DNA of 64,000 nt from Rana temporaria (taxonomy: Eukaryota > Chordata > Amphibia > Anura > Ranidae): contig NC_053490.1 of NCBI RefSeq assembly GCF_905171775.1, forward strand, positions 31,298,063 to 31,362,062, read 5' to 3'. Below the pieces are notes generated by a model. That model was given only the letters and a program-made list of their open reading frames with translations, was not told where the DNA came from and ran no database searches. Of this stretch, positions 56,235 through 64,000 are shown piece after piece (position 1 is the first letter of the stretch; each line of letters opens with the position of its first letter). The position numbers were made by a program, and so were the translations under genes.

Positions 56235-57122
56235 TTAAAGCGGAGTTCCACTAATTTTTGTGTTTATTAAAAGCCAGCAGCTACAAAAAGGGTAACTGCT
56301 GATTTTTAATAAACACACACTCACCTGTCCCACGATCCAGCGATGTGGCCACCCAAACTCTCAGTTCTCTCCCTCTATTCACCGCGGCTCCAGCATTCCA
56401 AGTTTGGGCACCTGGCTGTGACAGCATGCGGCTGCACAGCTGGGTGTGCACTGAGCATGTGCAAGTTGCGCAGCACCTCCCTATTGGTTGGGCAATCTTC
56501 TGGGACCTGTGACGTGTCCCAGAAGAATGCAAGGAGGGGGGGGAGAGGAGAAATTCCGCTCGAGACAGCCCGATAAGAAGTAGGAGCAGGTAGCTGTCTA
56601 AACTAGTGCTTAAAGGGGTTGTATAGGTTTTTTGTTTTTTTTAAATAACAAACATGTTATACTTACCTCCACTGTGCAGTTCATTTTGCACAGAGTGGCC
56701 CCATTCCTGCTGTTCTGGGGTCCCACAGCGGCTGTCTCGGCTCCTCTGGGAAGCTCTTTTCCAAGGGGGTTAGCTTGCGGGCACGCTCCCGTGTCATATA
56801 GTTGGCGTCCATAGACACCAACTTTATGACTCGTCCCGCCCCCCGGCGGCCGCGTCATTGGATGTGATTGACAGCAGCGGGGGCCAATGGCTGCACTGCT
56901 ATCAATCTATCCAATCAATGGTCAGACTCAGTGGAGAGGAGGACACCAGGGGACACACACAGCAGGTGAACGGGCTCAGGTAAGTAAAATGAGGGTCTTT
57001 GGGGCCCAAGACAGCGAGGTGTTTTTTTACCTTAATATATAGAATGCATTAAGGTTAAAAACACGAACCTTTACAACCCCTTTAAAGCGGAACTTCCTCT
57101 TTTGGATGGAGCTCCGCTTTAA
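56235..57122. mobile_element. TTAA-flanked element with AGCGGAGTTCC ends, host of a nested element
   Basis: TTAAAGCGGAGTTCC at 56235 and GGAGCTCCGCTTTAA ending at 57122. Contains a second TTAA-flanked element at 56610-57085. The partial element starting at 31529 (TTAAAGCGGATGTCCGC...AAAAGCCAGCAGCTAC) is a relative. Confidence 0.8.
56610..57085. mobile_element. TTAA-flanked element with AGGGGTTGTA ends
   Basis: TTAAAGGGGTTGTATAGG and TTTACAACCCCTTTAA mark the ends. It ends with the hairpin CTTAATATATAGAATGCATTAAG. It shares its body with 23965-24431. Confidence 0.82.
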
Positions 57123-57467
57123 CTAAAAAAAAAAAATATTTAAATAATCCCTTGCACTGGGGCTGTGCTTGCACTGCAAGGGATAATAGCTTGTTTTGTC
57201 TAGGGAAGAGAAGAAACAGTTTTATTTACCTGATCCTCTGCTCCTCCAGCAGATGGCGCTCTCAAACCCTTCGACAGTGAACTGTCCCTTGGGGCCATCA
57301 CATCCAATAGCCCTGCTTTGGTCTTGATGATGCTGGAGAACGGGGTAGAAGACGCTGTGGAGAGGAACGGAGGATTGTGTAAGTACATTTTTTTTGTTTA
57401 TGTTTCCCTAAACCTAAAACAGCAGTCAACCCTTGAATTTCAGGCATAGCCCCACTGCAAGGGATAA
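57123..57467. other. No recognisable feature
   Basis: GCACTGCAAGGGATAAT occurs twice (about 57170 and 57455), suggesting a local repeat, but no boundaries are clear. Confidence 0.4.
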
Positions 57468-57710
57468 TCTTTGAACTACGGATCAAAAAATCGAAAAAAA
57501 AGGGGGAAAGGGGAGAGCACTCACATCGGTAAATTTAGAAGACAAAAAAGAACAGTTACTCGAAAAAACGGTAATTGATGGTCGGATTTTAGAGGCAAGA
57601 CGGGAATATAAAAATATAAATTTTATTACAAAAATAGAAAATTAACAAAAGCAATAAAGATTATAAAACCATATAGGATATATAATATATATGGACAATA
57701 TCCTCTGTAC

Positions 57711-57750
57711 ATCGTCTACGTGTTTCGCCATTGGGCTTCCTCAGGACGAG
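57711..57750 (-). ncRNA. Hammerhead ribozyme-like motif with 5-bp stem I
   Basis: On minus: TCGTC, CTGAGGA, extra A, stem II GCC/GGC with loop CAAT, GAA, AC-AC-GT, A, GACGA. TCGTC pairs with GACGA in full. Position 7 is G for U, a variable position in known hammerheads. Predicted cleavage follows the A opposite T57717. Confidence 0.62.
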
Positions 57751-58109
57751 CAGAAGAGTATAGATTTGACAATGTAAAGATATATTTCATTGTCTCAAAG
57801 TATATAGCACAGGCTATTACCCCGGGGCATACTACTTTTTCCAGGCATCCCTGTGTCTGCTTCTTCCACTGAGGGCTGCTAGTATAAATAGTAATTGGAT
57901 GCAAGTTTGGCATACCTGGCCAAGACTACATATTTATGTGGTTCTGACATACCTTTATTGGTCTGCCCCGGAATTAAGGCTCCGTCTGGATCTATTAGAT
58001 CTGGCCCCTTGTATGTTCCTGCGGTGCCCCCTATGGTTGATATCATAGGTTGAGCGAATCCCTTTTCGGATCTTTGGAGACTCCCCGATTACATTTGGAC
58101 CTCTCTATA

Positions 58110-59668
58110 CAGGGAGTGCAGAATTATGAGGCAAATGAGTATTTTGACCACATCATCCTCTTTATGCATGTTGTCTTACAAGCTGTATAGGCTCGAAAGC
58201 CTACTACCAATTAAGCATATTAGGTGATGTGCATCTCTGTAATGAGAAGGTGTGTGGTCTAATGACATCAACACCCTATATCAGGTGTGCATAATTATTA
58301 GTCAACTTCCTTTCCTTTGGCAAAATGGGTCAAAAGAAGGACTTGACAGGCTCAGAAAAGTCAAAAATAGTGAGATATCTAGCAGAGGGATGCAGCACTC
58401 TTAAAATTGCAAAGCTTCTGAAGCGTGATCATCGAACAATCAAGCGTTTCATTCAAAATAGTCAACAGGGTCGCAAGAAGCGTGTGGAAAAACCAAGGCG
58501 CAAAATAACTGCCCATGAACTGAGAAAAGTCAAGCGTGCAGCTGCCAAGATGCCACTTGCCACCAGTTTGGCCATATTTCAGAGCTGCAACATCACTGGG
58601 GTGCCCAAAAGCACAAGGTGTGCAATACTCAGAGACATGGCCAAGGTAAGAAAGGCTGAAAGACGACGACCACTGAACAAGACACACAAGCTGAAACGTC
58701 AAGACTGGGCCAAGAAATATCTCAAGACTGATTTTTCTAAGGTTTTATGGACTGATGAAATGAGAGTGAGTCTTGATGGGCCAGATGGATGGGCCCGTGG
58801 CTGGATTGGTAAAGGGCAGGGAGCTCCAGTCCGACTCAGACGCCAGCAAGGTGGAGGTGGAGTACTGGTTTGGGCTGGTATCATCAACGATGAGCTTGTG
58901 GGGCCTTTTCGGGTTGAGGATGGAGTCAAGCTCAACTCCCAGTCCTACTGCCAGTTTCTGGAAGACACCTTCTTCAAGCAGTGGTACAGGAAGAAGTCTG
59001 CATCCTTCAAGAAAAACATGATTTTCATGCAGGACAATGCTCCATCACACGCGTCCAAGTACTCCACAGCGTGGCTGGCAAGAAAGGGTATAAAAGAAGA
59101 AAAACTAATGACATGGCCTCCTTGTTCACCTGATCTGAACCCCATTGAGAACCTGTGGTCCATCATCAAATGTGAGATTTACAAGGAGGGAAAACATTAC
59201 ACCTCTCTGAACAGTGTCTGGGAGGCTGCGGTTGCTACTGCACGCAATGTTGATGGTGAACAGATCAAAACACTGACAGAATCCATGGATGGCAGGCTTT
59301 TGAGTGTCCTTGCAAAGAAAGGTGGCTATATTGGTCACTGATTTGTTTTTGTTTTGTTTTTGAATGTCAGAAATGTATATTTGTGAATGTTGAGATGTTA
59401 TATTGGTTTCACTGGTAAAAATAAATAATTGAAATGGGTATATATTTTTTTTTGTTAAGTTGCCTAATAATTATGCACAGTAATAGTCACCTGCACGCAC
59501 AGATATCCCCCTAAAATAGCTAAAACTAAAAACAAACTAAAAACTACTTCCAAAAATATTCAGCTTTGATATTAATGAGTTTTTTGGGTTCATTGAGAAC
59601 ATGGTTGTTGTTCAATAATAAAATTAATCCTCAAAAATACAACTTGCCTAATAATTCTGCACTCCCTG
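58110..59668 (+). mobile_element. Complete Tc1/mariner-superfamily transposon (DD37E type)
   Basis: The ends CAGGGAGTGCAGAATTAT and ATAATTCTGCACTCCCTG are inverted and flanked by TA. Secondary sites TGCATAATTATTAG (about 58289) and CTAATAATTATGCA (about 59464) are inner inverted copies, as in elements with outer and inner transposase-binding sites. One intact gene lies between. The element sits inside the retroelement 57468-59973 and so is younger than it. Confidence 0.93.
58325..59341 (+). CDS. Transposase, Tc1/mariner superfamily, DD37E
   Basis: Predicted 338-residue DNA transposase that would cut and paste the surrounding element at TA sites. Residues about 10-46 form a first helix-turn-helix (EKSKIVRYLAEGCSTLKIAK...HRTIKRF), a basic stretch GRKKRVEKPRRK (49-60) looks like a nuclear signal, and 62-107 is a second helix-turn-helix. 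The catalytic domain has D144 (LWTDEM), D237 (FMQDNAPSH) and E275 (PDLNPIENLW). The last two are separated by 37 residues, not the 34 of classical Tc1 or mariner, so this belongs to a DD37E lineage. The glycine-rich turn GGGG (176-179) is present. The start follows CAAA and gives the full N-terminal domain. No stop or frameshift interrupts it, and all catalytic residues are present, so recent activity is plausible. Expression was not assessed. Confidence 0.95.
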   Translation: MGQKKDLTGSEKSKIVRYLAEGCSTLKIAKLLKRDHRTIKRFIQNSQQGRKKRVEKPRRKITAHELRKVKRAAAKMPLATSLAIFQSCNITGVPKSTRCAILRDMAKVRKAERRRPLNKTHKLKRQDWAKKYLKTDFSKVLWTDEMRVSLDGPDGWARGWIGKGQGAPVRLRRQQGGGGVLVWAGIINDELVGPFRVEDGVKLNSQSYCQFLEDTFFKQWYRKKSASFKKNMIFMQDNAPSHASKYSTAWLARKGIKEEKLMTWPPCSPDLNPIENLWSIIKCEIYKEGKHYTSLNSVWEAAVATARNVDGEQIKTLTESMDGRLLSVLAKKGGYIGH

Positions 59669-59753
59669 TATTTCTTGGTATATCTATACATCTTTTGGAA
59701 TACTTTGAGACAATGAAATATATCTTTACATTGTCAAATCTATTCTCTTCTGC

Positions 59754-59791
59754 TCGTCCTGAGGAAGCCCAACGACGAAACGCGTAGACGA
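59754..59791 (+). ncRNA. Hammerhead ribozyme-like motif, inverted partner
   Basis: TCGTC (59754-59758) pairs with GACGA (59787-59791). Between are CTGAGGA, extra A, a decayed stem II (GCC/GAC with one mismatch), GAA, the palindrome ACGCGT and A59786 at the cleavage position. Matches the motif at 57711-57750 in the opposite orientation. Confidence 0.58.
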
Positions 59792-59990
59792 TGTACTGAG
59801 GATATTGTCCATATATAGTATATATCCTATATAGTTTTATAATCTTTATTGCTTTTGTTAATTTTCTATTTTTGTAATAAGATTAATGTTTTTATTTTCC
59901 TGTCTTGCCTCTAAAATCTGACCATCAATTACCGTTTTTTCGAGTAACTGCTTTTTTTTAGTCTTTGAACTACCCGGAGTTATACTTTAA

Positions 59991-60498
59991 GGCTGCATTC
60001 ACACCTGAGCGTAGGTCGTTCGGTCGTTTTTTCCGGCGTTTTTTTCCGGTGTTTTGTCGCGCGTATTCATGCTTATTTGCGCGTTTGCATACAGCGTCGT
60101 CCGACGTTTTTGTACTTCAACGTTTTTTATTTTAGCCAATAGGAAAAATTATCATCTTTTCATCACTTGTTGCTATGTTGGTAGATTTTTTTTATCTTCT
60201 GCCTGGGTGAAATGTTCTATTGATTAAAGTGACAAAACGCCCGTACGAAACGCTCGTTGTCGCGCTAGTCGCTTGAATCGATCGTTTCCATTACTTTCTA
60301 TGGGAAATGGAAACGCTCAAAAACGCCCAAACCGCCCAAACCATCTGATTCGCGTGACAAAAAAGGGTACGGAAATGGTTTGAGCTTCTTTGGAGTGGAG
60401 ATGTGAACCATCTCCATAGGAAATAATGTATTTTTTCCCCTCTAGCGTTTTTGAGCGTCGCGCTTCAGGCGACAAAACGCTCAGGTGTGAATGCAGCC
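59991..60498. mobile_element. Palindromic MITE with GGCTGCATTCACACCTGAGCG ends
   Basis: Terminal repeats GGCTGCATTCACACCTGAG and CTCAGGTGTGAATGCAGCC, flanked by TAA (59988-59990 and 60499-60501). TAA duplication and palindromic form resemble M2, but the sequence is unrelated. Interior rich in ACGTTTT and CGTTTCC. Confidence 0.87.
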
Positions 60499-60501
60499 TA
60501 A

Positions 60502-61048
60502 GTAGTGAATGCGTAGGATTGTTTTTGGAAACTAAAGACATGGTTAAGTGTCACTTTAAGCAGCAAATAGCAAACCTAAAAATTCTCTCTACCACACCAA
60601 TTATGCAAATATTTTGTGTAATTAAACCCATAAAAAAATGTTGCAGAGAAAGATTTCCAAAAACCTGGGAAGCATTTCAAGCCACTTTTTCTTTGTCATT
60701 CGGAAACATCTTGGTATTGAAAACTCTTTGATCCTTGCTTACCATTGAGAATTTGTGGTCAAATGGTACAAATCTCGGGTACTTTGGCTCTTCTGGGCAA
60801 AGTTAGCATTGCTATTGTTCCATAAATGTGTGTGCTGTGAGGTTGCTATGCCTTTGGAATGACCCCATTTGCCGTAAATGCTTTATAAAATAATAGTAGA
60901 TGTTTCATAATAATAATAATAGTCATCTGGAAACAGAATACCCCATCGGGAAATGCGGGTCGGGAAATTTCTATGTAACAATGACTGCTGCTTTGATGAG
61001 TTTGAAACTAGGGAACGGTGCACATGGGCAACACATTATACAAAAAAC
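60502..61048. other. No recognisable feature
   Basis: AT-rich with chance frames. (AAT)n-like stretch near 60909. No repeat ends. Confidence 0.4.
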
Positions 61049-61051
61049 TCA

Positions 61052-61316
61052 GGCCTCGTACACACGACCGAGTTTCTCGGCAAAAACCAGCAACTTGCTG
61101 GGATTTTTTTTTTGCCGAGGAAACCGGTCGTGTGTACATTTTTCGACGAGGAAACTGTCGAGGATCCCGTCGAGCCAAAAAGAGAGCATGTTCTCTTTTT
61201 CCTTGACGGGAATGAAGAAACTTGCCTTGTCGAGTTCCTCGACAGCCTAACAAGGAACTCGACGAGGAAAACAATGTGTTTCGCCCGTCGAGTTCCTTGG
61301 TTGTGTGTACGAGGCT
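61052..61316. mobile_element. M2 family MITE, first of a tandem pair
   Basis: Ends GGCCTCGTACACACGACCG and GTGTGTACGAGGCT. Preceded by TCA (61049-61051) and followed by TCA (61317-61319). Arms CCGAGTTTCTCGGCAAAAACC and inverse. Closely matches the next copy. Confidence 0.88.
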
Positions 61317-61319
61317 TCA

Positions 61320-61574
61320 GGCCTCGTACACACGACCAAGTTTCTCGGCAAAAACCAGCAAGAAATTGCTGGGATTTTTGTTTTGCCGGGGAAACCGGTC
61401 GTGTGTACATTTTTCGACGAGGAAACTATCGAGGATCCCGTCGAGCCAAAAAGAGAGCATGTCTTCTTTTTCCTCGACGGGAATAAAGAAACTTGCCTTG
61501 TTGAGTTCCTCGACAGCCTAACAAGGAACTCGACGAGGAAAATTATGTGTTTCGCCCGTCGTGTGTACGAGGCC
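61320..61574. mobile_element. M2 family MITE, second of a tandem pair
   Basis: Begins GCCTCGTACACACGACC and ends GTGTGTACGAGGCC. It shares the TCA at 61317-61319 with the first copy and has another TCA at 61575-61577. The two copies have the same orientation and differ by a few substitutions and a roughly 10-bp length difference. Confidence 0.88.
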
Positions 61575-61577
61575 TCA

Positions 61578-63189
61578 GAAGGTCCCTAAATCAAGCCACC
61601 TAGCAAAGAATAAAAAATAAACCTAAGTAAGCTGTTTCACCTCCCAAGGTTTTTGTTGTATTCATTTGCAAATACATGTGGAGGTCACAAGACACCTCTT
61701 GAGTCTCTAAACTATTAGACCTATAAAGCAATGCATAAACAGAAGAACAAAGTATTTTTTGGAAATCAGTGGCCAAAACCCTGTGAACAAAAAAATTTGA
61801 AACTGGGACACAGTATTATTCCAACCTCCAAAAGGAAAGGGCTCAACCTCCGATCCCCTTAGGAAGGAAGGTTCCTGACAAGGGAAAGGCACCCCGCTCT
61901 TTAGGGACATGCCGAAGCCTATCCTCCAAGAACTTGGTAAGGGTTCTCCAGAAGAGAGGCATTCAATGGGAAGAGCAAAAAGACCCCAAAAGCCAAAGAT
62001 ACTCTCCTCTACATTAGGGCAGGCCCCAAAATACCTGTACCCTCCATCTCTGTAAGTCAAAAAACAACAAACCACGTGTAGCCGGGTGCTGCCTGCAGGC
62101 TGTGTTCTCTTGTGCTGCTCTCTCTCTCCCAACCCTCACACAAATCCCACTGCTGAGTGTGCTGTTGAACTGTGTGTGCAGAGTGGTGCAGTGGCGAGAC
62201 GTGTATGCCAGCTTGTTTCATCCCTCGCCAGGGCCGTTTGAAAAAATTTGGGGGCCCCAAGCAAAATGGGGGCCCCCAAGCACCCCCTCCCCCACATGCA
62301 AAGCCTACGTTAGCGCTACACTATTTTTTTTCCTATTCTTACCTCCCCTTCTTCCCTGTAGGCTGCCGCTGTAGTGTGGTCGAGCTCCCCTTCCCCCTGC
62401 CTCTTCCCCAGTCCCCTAACAGATAGTGCACTTCCTGTCAGTCCGGCCAGGAACAAGAAACTGAATCTCCTATACCATGCGCGGTACCGCGGTAAAAAAG
62501 CGTGAATTGCTATACCCAAGGCAGGTCTTTGGGCCAGTATAAAAACTGGACTTGCCATAAGAAGCGAGTGGAAAAAAAGCAATAAGTGACGTGACCTAGT
62601 CATAGTGCAACTCAGTGGGGTCCCAAATCCATAGTGCTATTCCAGCACCCCTGGGATACCACCTCAAGGAGGCACATCACTGGGAGAGCTCCTTTCACCT
62701 ACCCGTCCCTGATCAGATAAATGTAGCCCCGCTCTTACCAGAAAGGCGATAGCACTTAGGAAGAATTCCGCATGCAACTGGTGATGAGCCCGGAAATCAG
62801 GCCAGATTCAGCTTGGGAGAAAAGGATCCATCCCACAGTACCTACCTTATTACATCAAGAATTACTGACTGAATAATTAGCTCCAGGGTTGCCAAGCTGT
62901 TAGTATCCCCACAGCCGATCCAGTGGTCCAGGGATTTAAAATCCCAACTCCTCTATCTTTACTCTGTCAGCACTTCTGGAACGGACCAGATTTGGGTAGT
63001 GCTGTCAATGTGCTGGCACTTACCATTCAGAATCAATCTGGTCCATGCTGGAAGAGCTGACGGAGAAGAGCATGGATATTTTTAATCCTTGGATCACTGG
63101 AGTGGCAGCGGGGGTGCTAACAGCGCAGCAATCCTGGAGGTAAGTACATCTGTGACCAGTGTAGTCGTGGCGAGGGTGTCCGTGTAAGT
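61578..63189. other. No gene; possible hAT fragment near 62230
   Basis: CAGGGCCGTTTGAAAAAATTTGG and GGGGGCCCC near 62228-62280 look like a hAT terminus fragment, without a partner. The rest shows only chance frames (for example 141 codons on minus at 61707-62132). Confidence 0.4.
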
Positions 63190-63328
63190 TCCCCTTTATA
63201 TTTTTTCTCTAAAGGTGAACAAATCATTTAAGACAAAACTATTCTGTTGTGCTTTGTTTAGGGTGGAGAGGGATTAGAACAGCTGTCAGGCTTTATTGTT
63301 GCCTGTGCCCCCATTAGGGAGATTCACT
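63190..63328. repeat. Dispersed repeat fragment, related to 121-420
   Basis: GTGGAGAGGGATTAGAACAG and CCCCATTAGGGAGATTCACTGG match the block order in 121-240. The M1 element interrupts it at 63329. Confidence 0.5.
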
Positions 63329-64000
63329 GGGCCAGATTCAGAAAGATCAGCGGATCTTTCTGCTGGCGTAACGTATCGCATTTACGTTACACCGCCGCAA
63401 GTTTTTGAGGCAAGTGCTGTATTCTCAAAGCACTTGCCTGTAAAGTTGCGGCGGCGTAGCGTAAATTACCCGGCGGAATTCAAATTCGTCAGGTAGGGGG
63501 CGTGTATCATTTAAATGATGTGCGTCCCCGCGCCGAACGAACTGCGCATGCACCGTCCGCGACTGAATCCCAGTGCGCATGCTCCAAATGACGTTGGCAA
63601 CTCGTCATGCTTTCGACGTGAACGTAAATTACGTCCAGCCGTATTCGCGAACGACTTACGCAAACGACGTAAAAATGTCAAAACTTGGCGCGGGAACGAC
63701 GGCCATACTTAACATTAGCTACCCCTCATATAGCAGGGGTAACTATACACCGGAAAAAGCCGAACGCAAACAACATAAAAAAAAAGCGCCGGGCGGTCGT
63801 TCGTTTCTGAATCAACGTAACTCCTCATTTGCATATTCCTCGCATAATAATACGGAAGCGCCACCTAGCGGCCGGCCTGGAATTGCAGCCTAAGATCCGA
63901 CGGTGTAAGTCACTTACACCTGTCGGATCTTAGGGATATCTATGCGTAACTGATTCTATGAATCAGGCGCATAGATACGACCGTCGGAACTCAGAGATAC
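63329..64000. mobile_element. M1 family MITE, cut by the window end
   Basis: Begins GGGCCAGATTCAG with the hairpin AGCGGATCTTTCTG. Body matches the 30281-30993 copy nearly throughout, including CGCAAACGACGTAAAAATG. The right end lies beyond the window. Confidence 0.87.

Larger units (their letters stand above)
57468..59973. mobile_element. Inverted-repeat retroelement with hammerhead motifs and 12-bp duplication
   Basis: TCTTTGAACTAC occurs at 57468-57479 and 59962-59973. Inside, arms of about 270 bp (57541-57810 and 59690-59957) are inverted copies, each with a hammerhead-like motif. The middle is single-copy-like (57810-58107) and was later invaded by the DD37E transposon at 58110-59668. 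Without that insertion the element would be about 0.9 kb. The long duplication and lack of matched outer termini fit Penelope-like integration. No reverse transcriptase is left. Confidence 0.75.

Noticed and set aside
60240..60262. GAAAC near CGCTCG in the MITE at 59991, considered as another hammerhead
   Set aside because: No CUGANGA core or stem II upstream; it is part of the terminal palindrome.
61261..61300. TTTCGCCCGTCGAG in M2, considered as a minus-strand hammerhead
   Set aside because: No core heptamer on the expected side; it is M2 arm sequence shared with other copies.
62316..62603. 95-codon minus frame
   Set aside because: No motif, ordinary length for chance in this composition.

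Overview
This window looks like non-coding, transposon-dense DNA from an amphibian nuclear genome, most likely a true frog (Ranidae). That placement is an inference from the style of the repeats and was not checked by a search. There is no bacterial gene organisation. The only intact, recognisable protein gene is a Tc1/mariner-superfamily transposase at 58325-59341. No host exon, rRNA or tRNA gene could be supported.

Two families of non-autonomous DNA transposon dominate. Family M1 has GGGCCAGATTC-type ends, CpG-rich hairpin subtermini, a length of about 0.5-0.75 kb (1 kb where interrupted) and 3-bp target duplications. Full or window-truncated copies lie at 4581, 14681, 16119, 22399, 24489, 30281, 31626, 38934, 49815, 55247 and 63329. 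Family M2 has GGCCTCGTACACACGA-type ends, is strongly palindromic, and has TAA/TTA or TCA duplications like PIF/Harbinger elements. Copies lie at 5984, 20788, 23070, 25648, 28155, 29040, 34300, 39535, 42921, 43461, 48625, 52802, 61052 and 61320. hAT-type elements with 8-bp duplications are at 1393, 17629, 19315, 26735, 40158, 40421 and 46519. TTAA-flanked elements are at 31381, 35851, 44512, 53527, 56235 and 56610.

Layout: 0-5.3 kb holds a long inverted repeat carrying a hammerhead-like motif, a hAT element with a nested second element, a 22-bp minisatellite and a Tc1 remnant split by an M1 copy. 6.4-15.6 kb is a 67-bp satellite with a higher-order pattern, invaded by a 6.6-kb LTR retrotransposon whose two 885-bp LTRs differ at one base but which has no recognisable gag or pol. 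16-33 kb is a mosaic of M1, M2 and hAT elements. 33-38 kb holds a 41-bp minisatellite and a retroelement-like insertion with a 15-bp duplication. 38-57 kb contains nested transposons, including a hAT insertion whose unoccupied target is preserved in a nearby paralogous copy. 57-60 kb is an inverted-repeat retroelement with a 12-bp duplication into which the intact transposon jumped.

The most striking recurring signal is a set of eight sites at seven loci that resemble hammerhead ribozymes. Each has a CUGANGA-like core, one extra nucleotide, a short stem II, GAAA, a very short and mostly self-complementary stem III (ACGT, ACGCGT, ACATGT, ACCGGT) and, in the best cases, a 3-5 bp stem I. Tiny stem III and head-to-head arrangement are features reported for Penelope-like retroelement hammerheads, which act as dimers. 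All the assignments here come from reading the sequence and have not been tested.
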